From Thermobifida fusca NBRC 14071 = JCM 3263 (lineage in GTDB: Bacteria; Actinomycetota; Actinomycetes; Streptosporangiales; Streptosporangiaceae): a DNA stretch of 64,000 nucleotides. The DNA lies in NCBI RefSeq assembly GCF_001592045.1, contig NZ_BCWB01000025.1, forward strand, positions 1 through 64,000, written 5' to 3'. A program made the position numbers and the translations under genes. The notes beneath the pieces are model-generated. The model did no database searches and had not been told where the DNA came from. It saw only the letters and a list, made by a program, of their open reading frames with translations. This document shows, piece by piece, positions 50,941 to 60,788 of this stretch (position 1 is its first letter; every line of letters begins with the position of its first letter).

Positions 50941-51606
50941 TCAGCCTCCGGTTTCCACGTCGACGCGGGCGGAACGCAGCGCGGCGAGCGCATCTGCTGT
51001 GCTGGTCACCATTGCGCAGCGGGTGGCCGCGTAGGTCAGGGCGAACCGGTGCTCCTCGGCGCTGAAGTCCGCGGTCGCGTCGGCGACGAGGAACGGTTGG
51101 ATGTCGCGCATGAACGCGTCGGCAGCGGTGAGCAGGCACCCGATGTGGGCGTAGACGCCGGTGACGATGATCTGGTCCCGGTTGAGGTCGGCGAGGCGGG
51201 CTGCCAGGTCGGTGCCGACGAATGCGCTGTAGCGTGCTTTGACGACCACCAGGTCGGTGGGTCGGGGGGCGATCCGGGTGTCGATGGCCGTGTGTTCGTC
51301 GGTAGCGCTCATGCCGCGCCCCCAGAAGTGGAGTTCCAGGCCGCGTTGTGCCGGGTCCATACCACCGGGTTTTACGGTGTAGATCACAGGGATTCCGAGG
51401 GTCCGGCAGGTGTCGGCCAGGGTGGAGATGTTGGTGAGCACGCCCCGCAGCGGATCCGCGCTCTCTGCGTAGGGGCGCAGGAAGTAGCGCTGCATGTCGT
51501 GGACGAGGAGCACCGCACGGGCAGGGGTGATCTGCCACTCTGCCCGGTTGGCGGGCAACTGGTCCACGGTGGGCAGCGGATAGGGGGTGATGGCTGGCAG
51601 GCTCAT
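50941..51606 (-). CDS. dhbB: Isochorismatase (DhbB/EntB catalytic domain only)
   Basis: A 221-residue isochorismatase that hydrolyses isochorismate to 2,3-dihydro-2,3-dihydroxybenzoate. Catalytic Asp in [10 protein letters not shown], Lys in VVKARYSAF and the [12 protein letters not shown] strand are present. The protein stops before the aryl carrier domain that EntB and DhbB have at their C-terminus; that function is supplied by the separate gene at 49336. ATG 51606 overlaps the stop of the ligase gene by 4 bp (ATGA), so translation is coupled. Confidence 0.93.
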   Translation of the reverse strand: MSLPAITPYPLPTVDQLPANRAEWQITPARAVLLVHDMQRYFLRPYAESADPLRGVLTNISTLADTCRTLGIPVIYTVKPGGMDPAQRGLELHFWGRGMSATDEHTAIDTRIAPRPTDLVVVKARYSAFVGTDLAARLADLNRDQIIVTGVYAHIGCLLTAADAFMRDIQPFLVADATADFSAEEHRFALTYAATRCAMVTSTADALAALRSARVDVETGG

Positions 51607-53234
51607 CGGGTGGTGTCCAATCTACGTGCGAGTTCCCGGCGGAGTTCGCTGCGGGAGATCTTTCCGACGCCGGTGACGGGGAAGCGGTCCACGAATTCGA
51701 CCCGGTCGGGGATCTTGTAGGAGGCCAGGCCCCGTTCGCGGAGGAAGCGCAGCAGTTCGCTCCGGCTGGGTGGTTCGGTGCGCGCGATGACGTAGGCGCA
51801 GACGCGTTCCCCCAGGTAGGGGTCGCTCATGCCGACCACGGCCGCGTCGTGGACGGCAGGGTGGGCCAGGATGTGGTTCTCCACTTCTTCCGCGGAGACC
51901 TTCTCGCCGCCCCGGTTGATCTGGTCTTTGGCGCGGCCTTCGACGACGAGGTGGCCGGTGGGGGTGCGGCGCACCAGGTCCCCGGTGCGGTAGAAGCCGT
52001 CGGGGGTGAACGCGGTGGCGTTGTGCTCCTCGGCCCGGTAGTAGCCGCGGATGGTGTAGGGGCCGCGGGTGAGCAGGTGGCCGACTTCGCCGTCGGGCAC
52101 CGGCCGGTCGGCGTCGTCGACGATGCGGATCTCGTCGTCCGGGCTGATCGGCCGCCCCTGGGTGGTGGTGATGATGTCGTCGGGGTCGTCGAGCCGGGTG
52201 TAGTTGACCAGCCCTTCGGCCATGCCGAACACCTGCTGGAGGGTGCAGCCGAGGACGGGGCGGACCCGGCGGGCCGCTTCCGGGGCGAACTTGGCGCCGC
52301 CGACTTGCAGGACGCGCAGTGAAGAGAGGTCCCGGTGGCTCTGGGAGCCGTGCTCCACCGCGTCCAGCCACTGCAGCGCGATCGGGGGGACGACCGCGGT
52401 GATCGTGACCCGCTCGGTTTCGATGAGGGAGAACGCGGTGTCAGGGGAAGGGTTGGGGGCGAGCACGACGGTGCCTCCAGCGTGAAAGGTGCCGAGGAAG
52501 CCGGGGGAGCTCATCGGGAAGTTGTGCACGGCGGGCAGCGCCGCAAGGTAGACGGTGTCGGTGCCGAGGGCGCAGATCTCCGCGCTGGCCCGCACCGAGT
52601 ACAGGTAGTCGTCGTGGGTCCGGGGGATGAGCTTGGGCAGCCCGGTGGTGCCGCCGGAGAGTTGGAGGAAGGCCGCGTCGCTCGCCTCGGGCCGAGTGAA
52701 GACGCCGGGGTCGGGCCGGTCGGCACGGAGCTCGGCCAGCGGGGTGAAGCCGCCCGGCTCCCCGACGACCACCACGTGTTCGGGGGCAGTGCCGGCGTGG
52801 CGCAGCTGCGCGGCCATGGTCCGGTAGTCGAAACCGGCGTGCCGGTCAGGGATGATGAGTGCTTTCGCCTGGGCCGTGGTGCACAGGTGGGTGATTTCGT
52901 GGGCCCGGTGGGCGGGGAGCGCGTACACCGGCAGCGCGCCGAGCCGGAACAGCGCGAAGACCACTTCGAACAGTTCTGGGATGTTGGGGAGTTGGACGAC
53001 GACGCGGTCGCCCGCGGCAATGCCGAGCCGGGCCAGCCCGGTGGCGAGGACCGCGGAGCGCTCCCCCAGTTCGGCATAGGTCCAGCGCTGGCCCGCGCCG
53101 ACCACGGCGAGGCGGTCGGCGAAACGGCGGGTGCGGTCGGTGACGAAGTCGCTGAAAGTCTCCCCGGTCCAGTACCCCGCCTCGCGGTAGCGGACGGCGA
53201 ACTCCGCGGGCCAGGGGGTGCAGCCGTCGAGCAT
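51603..53234 (-). CDS. dhbE: 2,3-Dihydroxybenzoate-AMP ligase (DhbE/EntE)
   Basis: A 543-residue stand-alone aryl-acid adenylation enzyme that activates 2,3-dihydroxybenzoate and loads the aryl carrier protein. Motifs are [33 protein letters not shown] (aryl-acid pocket, Asn-Phe), [43 protein letters not shown] and the C-terminal catalytic Lys in TGVGKISR. The start is set at ATG 53234 because GAAAGGA lies 6 bp upstream; the earlier ATG 53249 has no ribosome site. It lies 20 bp behind the isochorismate synthase gene. Confidence 0.95.
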   Translation of the reverse strand: MLDGCTPWPAEFAVRYREAGYWTGETFSDFVTDRTRRFADRLAVVGAGQRWTYAELGERSAVLATGLARLGIAAGDRVVVQLPNIPELFEVVFALFRLGALPVYALPAHRAHEITHLCTTAQAKALIIPDRHAGFDYRTMAAQLRHAGTAPEHVVVVGEPGGFTPLAELRADRPDPGVFTRPEASDAAFLQLSGGTTGLPKLIPRTHDDYLYSVRASAEICALGTDTVYLAALPAVHNFPMSSPGFLGTFHAGGTVVLAPNPSPDTAFSLIETERVTITAVVPPIALQWLDAVEHGSQSHRDLSSLRVLQVGGAKFAPEAARRVRPVLGCTLQQVFGMAEGLVNYTRLDDPDDIITTTQGRPISPDDEIRIVDDADRPVPDGEVGHLLTRGPYTIRGYYRAEEHNATAFTPDGFYRTGDLVRRTPTGHLVVEGRAKDQINRGGEKVSAEEVENHILAHPAVHDAAVVGMSDPYLGERVCAYVIARTEPPSRSELLRFLRERGLASYKIPDRVEFVDRFPVTGVGKISRSELRRELARRLDTTR

Positions 53235-53254
53235 CAGGGTCCTTTCCATGGGGG

Positions 53255-54436
53255 TTACCGGAGCTGGTCGGCTCCGAGGGCGAGCAGCAGGGTGCGGAAT
53301 TTGGCGGTGGTTTCCGCGAGTTCGGCCTCGGGGTCGGAGTCGGGCATGATGCCGCCGCCCGCAAACAGTTCGGCGGTGGCGCCGTGGATGTCGGCGCAGC
53401 GGATGGTCACCACCCATTCGCCGTCGCCGGCGGCGTCGGTGTAGCCGACAGCCCCGGTGTAGAAGCCGCGGTCGAACGGTTCGAGTTCGGCGATGGCCGC
53501 ATAGGCCTGGTCGGTGGGATAGCCGCAGACCGCGGGGGTGGGGTGGAGGGCCTGGGCCAGCACGTGGACGGGGGTGCGCGGGTCGCGCAGTTCGCCGGTG
53601 ACCTGGGTGGCCAGGTGCCACATGGTGGGAGTGGTGACCGGCTGGGGTTCGTCGGGGACATCCAGGGAGCGGCAGTAGGGGCGGAGCGCTTCGACGATGG
53701 CTTCCACGACGACGGCGTGTTCGGCGCGGTCTTTGGCGGAGGCGAGCAGGGCAGCGCCGCGTTCCCGGTCCCGGGTCGGGTCGGTGTCGCGGGGGCGGGA
53801 GCCCGCGAGCGGGCGGGACACCACGGCGCGGCCGTGTTTGGCGACGAGCAGTTCCGGGCTGGCCCCGACGAGGGTGCGCGGACGGCTGTCGGGGGCAGGC
53901 AGGTCGGCGGCGAAGGTGAACCCGCCGGGGTTGGCTTGCGCGAGGTTGGCGAGTACCGCGGCGACGTCCACGTCGTGGCTGCTGGTCAGGCGGAGGCAGC
54001 GGGCCAGGACAACTTTGCGCAGCCGGGTGCTGTCTGGGCTGGCCAGGAGGGCGACGGCGCGTTTGACCGCGGCGGTGTGTGCGGCGGGGTCGGGAACGGG
54101 GGTGGCGGTCCAGGTGCCGTTCCGGGGGCGCCGCGCGCGGGTGGCGCCGGTGCCGGGCATGATCGCGGGGCCGCGCTGCACGGTTGCGGGGATGACGAGG
54201 CGAGCGGGTGCGGTCCGGTTGAAGGGGAGCGCTCCGACCGCGACGGCGTGCCGTCCCGGCTCGGCGGCGGTGGCGTGCAGTGCATCGGACAGGTCGTCGA
54301 CCCCGGTCACGGTGGTCAGGACGCCTTGCCCGAGCAGCGACCCGGAAGGGGAGGTGAAGAAGAAGTCCCGGGGACGGTAGGCGTCCAGGAGTTCAGTGAC
54401 GGTCGCGGCCGGGGTGGCGACGCACTGTCGGGGCAT
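53255..54436 (-). CDS. dhbC: Isochorismate synthase (DhbC/EntC)
   Basis: A 393-residue MST-family enzyme that converts chorismate to isochorismate. The C-terminal half carries the active-site signatures [59 protein letters not shown] and [20 protein letters not shown]. The start is ATG 54436 behind GAAAGG; a further upstream start at 54493 lacks support. It follows the DhbA homologue by 75 bp. Confidence 0.94.
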   Translation of the reverse strand: MPRQCVATPAATVTELLDAYRPRDFFFTSPSGSLLGQGVLTTVTGVDDLSDALHATAAEPGRHAVAVGALPFNRTAPARLVIPATVQRGPAIMPGTGATRARRPRNGTWTATPVPDPAAHTAAVKRAVALLASPDSTRLRKVVLARCLRLTSSHDVDVAAVLANLAQANPGGFTFAADLPAPDSRPRTLVGASPELLVAKHGRAVVSRPLAGSRPRDTDPTRDRERGAALLASAKDRAEHAVVVEAIVEALRPYCRSLDVPDEPQPVTTPTMWHLATQVTGELRDPRTPVHVLAQALHPTPAVCGYPTDQAYAAIAELEPFDRGFYTGAVGYTDAAGDGEWVVTIRCADIHGATAELFAGGGIMPDSDPEAELAETTAKFRTLLLALGADQLR

Positions 54437-54511
54437 CGTTGGCCTTTCTTTCGGGCACGCTGGGGGAACGGGCCGCGCGGGCCCGCGGTTCACTGTGGGG
54501 CAGGGCGACGG

Positions 54512-55294
54512 TCAGCGCAGGGAGGCGCCGCCGTCGACATACAGGTCGTGCAGGGTGATGTGCCGTGCTGCGGGGGAGGCGAGGAAGCACACGGCGTCGG
54601 CGATGTCCTCGGGGCGGGCGATGCGCCCCAGGGGGATGCCGATCCGGTACAGGTCGGGGTCTCCAGCGACGGCGTCGGCTTCGGTGTAGCCTTCCGGGCG
54701 CATCGCCCACAGCATGGGGGTGTCAGTGGTGCCGGGGGACACCACGTTGCAGCGGATGCCGTGCGGTGCGAGTTCTAGGCCGAGCGACTTGGTGAAGGCG
54801 ACTGCGGCGGCTTTGGATGCGGCGTAGGCGGCCATGGCGGCGCGGGGGACGCCGGCCGCGTTGGATGCCACAGTGATGATGCAGCCGCGGCGGCGGGGCA
54901 CCATCTGCCGTGCCGCGGCGCGGGAGACGGTGAACACCCCGGTGGCGTTGACCGCGATCAGGTCGTGCCAGTCGTGGTCGGGGCAGTCGACGACGGGTCC
55001 GGTGCGCAGGATGCCGGCGGCGTTGACCAGGATGTCGACGGGGCCCAGGTCGTGTTCGATCTCGTCGAAGAGGCGCTCCACTCCCGCGGTGTCGGTGACG
55101 TCGCGCGCGTAGCCTTTTCCGCGCTGCCCGGCCTGCGCCAGGCCGGTGACGGTCTGGGCAGTGCTTTCGGGGTTGACGTCGACTGCGGCGACCGCGGCGC
55201 CCTGCGCGGCGAGAGCCGTGGCGACAGCGCGTCCGATCCCGCCTCCTGCACCGGTGACGACGGCGACCGATCCTGCGATCCCCTTATGGGACAC
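54512..55294 (-). CDS. dhbA: 2,3-Dihydro-2,3-dihydroxybenzoate dehydrogenase (DhbA/EntA)
   Basis: A 260-residue SDR that oxidises dihydro-dihydroxybenzoate to 2,3-dihydroxybenzoate with NAD. It shows TGAGGGIG near residue 14, NAAG near 91, Ser in VASNAAG, and Tyr/Lys in AYAASKAAA. The EntA-typical segment [11 protein letters not shown] is near residue 187. The start is GTG 55294 behind GGGGGAG. It is the first gene of the long biosynthetic operon that ends with fscI, and it is preceded by an iron box and further palindromes. Confidence 0.93.
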   Translation of the reverse strand: MSHKGIAGSVAVVTGAGGGIGRAVATALAAQGAAVAAVDVNPESTAQTVTGLAQAGQRGKGYARDVTDTAGVERLFDEIEHDLGPVDILVNAAGILRTGPVVDCPDHDWHDLIAVNATGVFTVSRAAARQMVPRRRGCIITVASNAAGVPRAAMAAYAASKAAAVAFTKSLGLELAPHGIRCNVVSPGTTDTPMLWAMRPEGYTEADAVAGDPDLYRIGIPLGRIARPEDIADAVCFLASPAARHITLHDLYVDGGASLR

Positions 55295-55326
55295 GTCTCC
55301 CCCACACAGCTCCGCAAGAAACCAAC

Positions 55327-55345
55327 TAAGGCAAACCTTGCCTAA
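55327..55345. promoter_or_regulatory. Iron box before the siderophore biosynthesis operon
   Basis: On the minus strand it reads TTAGGCAAGGTTTGCCTTA, with the TTAGG...CCTTA arms of an iron box. It lies 32 bp upstream of GTG 55294. Repression of the whole 24-kb operon by the iron regulator is expected. Confidence 0.78.
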
Positions 55346-55403
55346 CTACCGCCGACAGTCTCAATGCAGAGAGCCGCGGAAGTCAACCCGCACAATTCCG
55401 ACA

Positions 55404-55444
55404 TTTGTGCACAAAATGCGCAAATTTGCGAACAAGAAGTGTTC
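55404..55444. promoter_or_regulatory. Cluster of three palindromes upstream of the siderophore operon
   Basis: TTTGTGCACAAA (55404-55415) and CGCAAATTTGCG (55419-55430) are perfect 12-bp palindromes. GAACA-AGAAG-TGTTC (55430-55444) is a third dyad. They lie 59-99 bp beyond the iron box as seen from the operon, in a patch much richer in A/T than the rest of the window. They could bind a second regulator. Confidence 0.5.
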
Positions 55445-55445
55445 G

Positions 55446-55743
55446 AGTAATCACACCACTAAGGCATTGCATAATTCGCAGTCAGCACTTCCTGCCCCGA
55501 CTCGGAGCGACATCCCTCCCGAGGCGAGCACCGCCCCCGCCCCGCGCATCTGCTGACCACAGCAGCAACCGCCACTCAGGGAAACTCGAAACATACTCAC
55601 AGTGACGAGACGAGGAGCGGGCTGCCGCTGCCCCTTCATACCGGGACCGCCGCTCGCGCCTCGTTCCCGCTCCCGGCACGCCCTCTCCCGGAAAGCGGCG
55701 CAGCACACATGGGCGGCCCGGGGTCCCCGGCCGCGGCAGCACG
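55446..55743. other. ~300-bp non-coding stretch
   Basis: Between the palindrome cluster and the end of the TIGR03943 gene. No frame here has a ribosome site or protein-like composition. It likely holds distal promoter elements of the siderophore operon and the end of the permease transcript. Confidence 0.4.
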
Positions 55744-56478
55744 CTACTCGTAGGGGTCGGGAGGATGGTCGACGGGGACCATCTCTGTCACCTCGAACCG
55801 GTGGTCGCGCACCCGGCGAATGTCACCCTCCGGTTCCACCCACCGGCCGGTTACGGTCCACCACGAATCCGCGGGCGGCTCCTCCTGGTTGACGATCAGC
55901 ACCCGGTTCACGATGGCGTCGGCGGCGCAACAGGCGATCTGGAGCCGGGCCAGGTACCAGCCCTCCCCGTCCGGGTTGGGCACCGCGAACCCGGTAAGCC
56001 GGATCTCCCGTCCGGCCATGCTGCGCTCTTCGTCGGTCCAGGCCCGCACCACGAATTCGCGCAGCGACATCTCCACCGGCCCGTCCGCATCAGGGGTGTC
56101 TGCGGGGACGTCATCCGGCAGGGCGCGTTCCACCGCTGCTGCGGGGTCGGCTGCCGCCGCCGTGTAGGCCCCCAGCGCGGGCGGCGCCACCACGAAGATC
56201 ACCACGACCGGCAGCAACAGCAGCCACGCCACCACCGGAGCCCGCCCGTGGTCGTGGCCGTGGGCGGGATCATGCCCCGGTTCCGCCTCATCCTCCGGCG
56301 ATCGCAGTTCCGCGACCACCGCCACCAGGCCGAGCAGCACCAGCACTGCCCCGGCGGCGATCAGGAACGGCCGGAACTCGCCGCGCACGTAGTTGAGGTA
56401 GTCCTGGGAGGCCACAGTCACACTCAGCGCAGCCGCTCCCAGCAGCACCATCACCATGCCCTGCGCCAGGCGGTTCAC
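55744..56478 (-). CDS. TIGR03943-family permease partner protein
   Basis: A 244-residue membrane protein. Two N-terminal helices (~residues 8-27 and 37-60) and a His-rich cytosolic loop (HDPAHGHDHG) come first. A third helix (~85-105) and an extracytoplasmic domain with REIRLTGFAVP and IACCAADA follow. The family is nearly always paired with the DUF318/ArsP-like permease, as here. The start is GTG 56478, whose GTGA overlaps the permease stop. The His-rich loop and Cys pair suggest metal handling; the metal is unknown. Confidence 0.82.
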   Translation of the reverse strand: MNRLAQGMVMVLLGAAALSVTVASQDYLNYVRGEFRPFLIAAGAVLVLLGLVAVVAELRSPEDEAEPGHDPAHGHDHGRAPVVAWLLLLPVVVIFVVAPPALGAYTAAAADPAAAVERALPDDVPADTPDADGPVEMSLREFVVRAWTDEERSMAGREIRLTGFAVPNPDGEGWYLARLQIACCAADAIVNRVLIVNQEEPPADSWWTVTGRWVEPEGDIRRVRDHRFEVTEMVPVDHPPDPYE

Positions 56479-57548
56479 AGCAGCAGTCCTCCCACCAGCA
56501 CCGTGCCCAGCAGGGTCGCTGCCAGGGTGAGGGGGACGAAGCGGCGTACGAACGCCCAGCCGAACGCCCCGGCCTGCAAGGCGATGAGCTTCAGGTCCAC
56601 CATCGGCCCAACCACGAGGAAAGCGAGTTTGGCGGTAGCAGAGAACTCGGTGAAGCTCACCACGACGAACGCGTCGGCTTCCGAGCAGATCGACAGCACC
56701 ACGGCCAGCAGCGCCAGCGCCAGCACGGAAAGCACCGGAGTGTCGGCGACAGCCGCCAGCCACTCCCGCGGCACCAGCACGTTCACCCCCGAGGCAACCA
56801 GTCCCCCCAAGACGAGGAACCCTCCGGCGTGCATCAGGTCGTGCCGCATCGTGTCGGCAAACGCCCGCCACCCCGTGGTTCTCCCTCCCCCGGTGCGGGG
56901 CAGCCGCAGCCAGTCGGTCCTGCCGAATGCGGCCCACAGCCAGCCCACCGCGACCGCGGCCCCCAAGGAAGCGAGAAAACGCGCCACAGCCATCTCCGGC
57001 TGCCCGGGGAAGGCGACCATGGTCGCCACGATCACGACCGGGTTGATGGCGGGCGCGGCGAGCAGGAAGGTGAGCGCAGCCGCCGGGGGCACCCCGCGCC
57101 GGATCAGCCCGCCAGCGACCGGCACCGACGCGCATTCGCACCCGGGGAGCACCGCACCGGAGAGCCCGGCCGCGGGGACCGCGAGCGCCGCCCGGCGCGG
57201 AACGATCCGCTGCCACACCTGTGGCGGGACCAGCGCGGTGATGGCGGCAGACAGCGCCACCCCGAACACGAGGAACGGCAGTGCCTGCAGGCTGATGGCG
57301 GTGAAGACCGTGGCCCACGCCAGGAATGCCTCGTGGGTCAACCGTCCGGCCAGCAGCGCCTGTCCCGCAAGCAGCACCGCGATGAACAGCACAAACCACC
57401 AGACCGTGGCGGTAGTGCGGGACCGTGGCGGGCGTCCCCACTCCGGTGGCGGGAGCTCCTGGCCGTCAGCAGGCTCGTCCCAGTCGCGGATCAGGGATGC
57501 GCCGAGGGAAGGAGTGGAGGCGGGGGTGCGGGAGGGTTGTTCCGACAC
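56475..57548 (-). CDS. DUF318 (ArsP_1-like) permease
   Basis: A 357-residue membrane protein with about eight helices. It has the conserved GCECASVPVAGGLIRRGVPPAAALTFLLAAPAINP segment near residue 135, with a CxC pair inside the membrane region, and a second repeat with SICSEADAFV. The cytosolic N-terminus is about 45 residues and Pro-rich. Such permeases move metal or metalloid species; with a TIGR03943 partner, a divalent metal or metal-chelate role is often assumed. The start is GTG 57548 behind GAGGA. Confidence 0.82.
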   Translation of the reverse strand: MSEQPSRTPASTPSLGASLIRDWDEPADGQELPPPEWGRPPRSRTTATVWWFVLFIAVLLAGQALLAGRLTHEAFLAWATVFTAISLQALPFLVFGVALSAAITALVPPQVWQRIVPRRAALAVPAAGLSGAVLPGCECASVPVAGGLIRRGVPPAAALTFLLAAPAINPVVIVATMVAFPGQPEMAVARFLASLGAAVAVGWLWAAFGRTDWLRLPRTGGGRTTGWRAFADTMRHDLMHAGGFLVLGGLVASGVNVLVPREWLAAVADTPVLSVLALALLAVVLSICSEADAFVVVSFTEFSATAKLAFLVVGPMVDLKLIALQAGAFGWAFVRRFVPLTLAATLLGTVLVGGLLL

Positions 57549-57772
57549 GCGGAGTCCTCACTGAATGTAGGAAGATCACCACTGCGGGTCATGCTACCCC
57601 TGAGTGCGCCGGCTTCTCTGGGGTTTTGGAAAACTCGGCGGGAAACACCCCATGGAATTCGCCACGCCCGAAACCCCGCGGGCAGTGTTCTCTGCCTCCC
57701 CAGTCCGCAGCGGGACGGCCGCGCCCCTCGCCCGCACACCTCGGGGAGGCCTGGGACGTGTTCGCCCTATAC

Positions 57773-57812
57773 CCGGCCTGCGGCGCGGCGACACGCCCCG
57801 CACGCAGGCCGG
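57773..57812 (-). terminator. Hairpin after the CurA-like gene
   Basis: CCGGCCTGCG (57773-57782) pairs fully with CGCAGGCCGG (57803-57812); the loop holds a nested GGCG-ACA-CGCC hairpin. It lies 22-61 bp after the stop codon of the oxidoreductase gene on the minus strand, so it is probably its terminator. Confidence 0.6.
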
Positions 57813-57834
57813 TTCGCGGTCTCCCAGCGCAGGG

Positions 57835-58848
57835 CTACTCCGCGACGCGGACCACCATCTTGCCGATGTTGCCGCCGCGCAGCATCGAGATGAACGCCTC
57901 CGGCGTGCGCTCCAGGCCTTCCACGACCGTCTCGCGGACTTTGATCCGTCCGTCGGCGACGGCGGGGGCGACCTCGCGCTGGAACTCCTCAGCGAGGTGG
58001 GGTTCGTCGCTCACGATGAAGCCGCGCAGGGTCAGCCGCTTGGTGACGATCTGGAACAGGTTGCGCGGCGCTCGCGGCGCGCTGGTCGCGTTGTAACCCG
58101 AGATCGCCCCGCAGATCGCAAACCGCGCGAAGTCGTTGGCGCAGGCGATTGCCGCCTCCAAGTGGTCGCCGCCCACATTGTCGAAGTACACGTCGATGCC
58201 GTCCGGAGCAGCGTCGGCCAGTTGTTCGCGCACCGGGGCGGCCCGGTAGTCGAAAGCCGCGTCGAAGCCCAGTTCGTCGCGCAGGTAGGCGACCTTCTCC
58301 GGGGAACCGGCGCTGCCGATCACCCGCCGAGCCCCGTACAGCGCGGCGAGCTGGCCGACCATGCTGCCCACGGCACCGGCCGCGCCGGAGACGAACACGG
58401 TGTCGCCTTCCCGTATCCCGGCTTTGTGCCGCAGGCCCACATAGGCGGTCAGACCGGGCATCCCCAGCGCTCCCAGGTAGACGCTGGGGTCCACCGGACT
58501 GTCGGCGGGGAGGGGACGGACTCGGGAGGCGGGCAGCAGGGCGTGCGACCGCCAGCCCGCGTTGTGCACCACCAGTGTCCCCGTCGGCACCGCCGGATCG
58601 GTGCTGGCTTCGACCACGCCCACGGCGCCGCCTTCCATGGGGGCGTTGAGCTCGTAAGGGTCGGTGTAGGTCCGTACCCCGGACATCTTCCCCCGCATGT
58701 AGGGGTCGACAGAGAGCACCAGGTTGCGGACCAGCAGCTCCCCGGGACCGGGATCAGGAAGGGTGCGGGTAACGAGCGCGAAGTCGGTCACCGCGGGCTC
58801 GCCCTGCGGCCGGGCGATCAGGTGGAACTCGCGTGCGGTTGTCGGCAT
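57835..58848 (-). CDS. NADP-dependent medium-chain oxidoreductase (CurA/leukotriene B4 reductase-like)
   Basis: A 337-residue zinc-free MDR enzyme that reduces alpha,beta-unsaturated ketones or aldehydes. It has VDPYMRGKM near residue 47, GMPGLTAYVGL near 129 and the Rossmann AAGAVGSMVGQLAAL near 155. FDNVGGDHLEAAI lies near 222 and the C-terminus is GKMVVRVAE. Zinc-binding Cys/His residues are absent, as in the family. The start is ATG 58848. Confidence 0.9.
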   Translation of the reverse strand: MPTTAREFHLIARPQGEPAVTDFALVTRTLPDPGPGELLVRNLVLSVDPYMRGKMSGVRTYTDPYELNAPMEGGAVGVVEASTDPAVPTGTLVVHNAGWRSHALLPASRVRPLPADSPVDPSVYLGALGMPGLTAYVGLRHKAGIREGDTVFVSGAAGAVGSMVGQLAALYGARRVIGSAGSPEKVAYLRDELGFDAAFDYRAAPVREQLADAAPDGIDVYFDNVGGDHLEAAIACANDFARFAICGAISGYNATSAPRAPRNLFQIVTKRLTLRGFIVSDEPHLAEEFQREVAPAVADGRIKVRETVVEGLERTPEAFISMLRGGNIGKMVVRVAE

Positions 58849-59003
58849 AGCTCTCCTTGGCTGCTTGTGGGACTGTCCCTCCCCATGTCCCAGAACGACC
58901 TTCCCATACCCACCGGTATGGCGCGGTGCGGGGGTGGGGTGTCCCGTTACCCGGTGTTTGGGAACCGCCGCGCCGGGCAGCGTGCCTGCCAGGAGGTGCC
59001 CGC

Positions 59004-59348
59004 ATGATGAGCCCTATGGACCGTCAACGGCACGCCGGCGATACCGCCGACATCAGCGCATCGGAGAAACGCTACTCGCACTGGGGACGGCCCAGTTCCT
59101 GGATTGCTGTGACCTTGATGATCCTCGGCTTCCTGGTCGGCGGGGTCGGCCTGACCCTGGGCCCGCCCCAATGGGCCGTGGTGATCGGCGGCGCGGTGAT
59201 CTTCGCAATCGGCGGGATCATCGCCTACGCCATCGACATCTTCAAAGACACCGGGGTGGCTGAAGAACCCGAGAAGTACCTGGACGACAGCCTCGAGCAC
59301 GGAGAACACCCGCTCGGCGCGGAGGAGGAGCACCACCGGGCCTCCTGA
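59004..59348 (+). CDS. Small two-helix membrane protein
   Basis: A 114-residue protein. About 30 polar residues precede two hydrophobic helices (SWIAVTLMILGFLVGGVGLTLG and WAVVIGGAVIFAIGGIIAYAI, ~31-75). An acidic, His-containing tail (LEHGEHPLGAEEEHH) follows. No function is known; similar short proteins are common in actinobacteria. ATG 59004 sits 5 bp behind AGGAGGTG, a strong site. Confidence 0.8.
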   Translation: MMSPMDRQRHAGDTADISASEKRYSHWGRPSSWIAVTLMILGFLVGGVGLTLGPPQWAVVIGGAVIFAIGGIIAYAIDIFKDTGVAEEPEKYLDDSLEHGEHPLGAEEEHHRAS

Positions 59349-59506
59349 CGCACGACCGGTTCCGTCCGCCGGCAGACAACTGCATAGGGCATGAGCACCG
59401 CAGCGTGGCGTCCGTGCGGCGGGGGCCGCCCACGGTGCGGCTCAGGGCAGCGCTGCCCAGCGGTCCGCTGCCTGGTCCAGCCCGCAGGGCGGGCGCGCCG
59501 GCGGGT

Positions 59507-60334
59507 TCAGGGACGGCGCGGCGCCGCGGATGCCTTGGCCAGCTCGGCAAGCCGCGCAAGCTGGGCGGTGCGTTCGACCCGGGCCTGCGTGGCCAGGTCG
59601 TTGCGTCCCGCTTGGAGCAGCAGTTCTTTGGTGGCCCGCGCCGCCGCGGCAGGTACGGCGAGGAGCTGCGCCACGAGTGCGTCGACTGCCGCGTCGAGCT
59701 CCGCGTCGGCGACCACGCGCTCTGCCAGCCGAAGCTGCGCCGCCTCTGCGGCATCGATCGTGCGGGCGGTCAGGCATAGTTCAATGGCGCGGTTGACCCC
59801 GACCAGCTCCACCAAGGGTTGGGTCCCGGTGAGGTCCGGCACGAGGCCCAGCGCCGGCTCTTTCATGCACAACTGGGCGGTGTCGGACAGGATGCGGATG
59901 TCGCAGGAGAGTGCAAGCTGGAATCCCGCGCCGATGGCGTGTCCGCGCACCGCGGCGATGGAGACAATGTCGGCGCGTCGCAGCCAGAGGAATCCCTCCT
60001 GGTAGGAGGCGATCACCTGGTCCAGGGCCGCGGTGCTGTTCGGATCACGGGCCAACAGGGTGAACGGGGTCGGCTCGCCGTCGACTTTCCCGGCTTGGAA
60101 CATGTCCAGGTCGATCCCTGAGGAAAAGGTCGGACCCTCTCCCGTGATGACGACAATTCGGACAGCCTGGGGAAGGGTGTGGCCGATACGGGCCAGCTCT
60201 GTCCACATCCGGCCAGTCATGGCGTTGCGCCGGTGAGGCCTCGACAGCGTGATCCGTGCGACCTCTCCGTCGATCGTCAGTGTGAGTCCAGCCGCAGCGA
60301 GTTCTTCCGCTGTGGGGGCCTTCGTCTGCGCCAT
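59507..60334 (-). CDS. Enoyl-CoA hydratase/isomerase family protein
   Basis: A 275-residue crotonase-fold enzyme. The oxyanion-hole segments are FSSGIDLDMF near residue 70 and VRGHAIGAGFQLALSCDIR near residue 129. The Glu of MKEPALGLVPDLTG is kept, but the usual second catalytic Glu position is in a PDLTGT context that favours isomerase or hydrolase-like members. The substrate is unknown. The start is ATG 60334. Confidence 0.88.
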   Translation of the reverse strand: MAQTKAPTAEELAAAGLTLTIDGEVARITLSRPHRRNAMTGRMWTELARIGHTLPQAVRIVVITGEGPTFSSGIDLDMFQAGKVDGEPTPFTLLARDPNSTAALDQVIASYQEGFLWLRRADIVSIAAVRGHAIGAGFQLALSCDIRILSDTAQLCMKEPALGLVPDLTGTQPLVELVGVNRAIELCLTARTIDAAEAAQLRLAERVVADAELDAAVDALVAQLLAVPAAAARATKELLLQAGRNDLATQARVERTAQLARLAELAKASAAPRRP

Positions 60335-60422
60335 CGCACACGCCTTTCACCCAAGGGATCGCGAGCCCACCCGATTCCTACCAACGAGTAACATAGCAGT
60401 TCACGGGTTGCCCACCCTAGGG

Positions 60423-60635
60423 TCACCCCCGGTTGCGTCTGGTCGCGCCTCCCCTGCCCCGCAGTGTCGCTCCCGCTTCGAGCAGCAGCCGGTGCACAAA
60501 GCCATAGGAGCGGCCGGTTGCCGCAGCCAGCGCGCGGATGCTCTCCCCGTTGTCGTAGCGCCGTTTCAGGTCAGAGGCCAGATCTGACCGCTCCTCTCCG
60601 GTCACCCGGGTGCCCTTGCGCAACGTCTCGGACAC
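60423..60635 (-). CDS. Small conserved actinobacterial helix-turn-helix protein
   Basis: A 70-residue basic protein opening MSETLRKGTRVTG. A single HTH follows (SIRALAAATGRSYGFVHRLLLEAG, ~residues 30-53) and then the Arg/Gly-rich tail LRGRGGATRRNRG. Nearly identical small proteins occur across actinobacteria; their targets are unknown. The start is GTG 60635 behind GGGAGGT; the frame extends to 60665 without support. Confidence 0.85.
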   Translation of the reverse strand: MSETLRKGTRVTGEERSDLASDLKRRYDNGESIRALAAATGRSYGFVHRLLLEAGATLRGRGGATRRNRG

Positions 60636-60788
60636 AAGTACCTCCCGATGCTCTCGGTACGGCAACGAAGTCGCTTGCTGCCATGATCAGACATGGCGGC
60701 TTCAGTGGGCTACCCATTGAGACCGGAAAACCACATACTTCCTCCGGCGACCGTGTTTCGGTTATGGCGAAACTACGTCCAAAATGAC

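Noticed and set aside
57549-57834. Possible cobalamin-type riboswitch before the permease gene
   Set aside because: Some GC-rich stems and a GCTGCGGACTGG-like segment are present, but the B12-box and conserved core could not be aligned. A terminator hairpin explains part of it.
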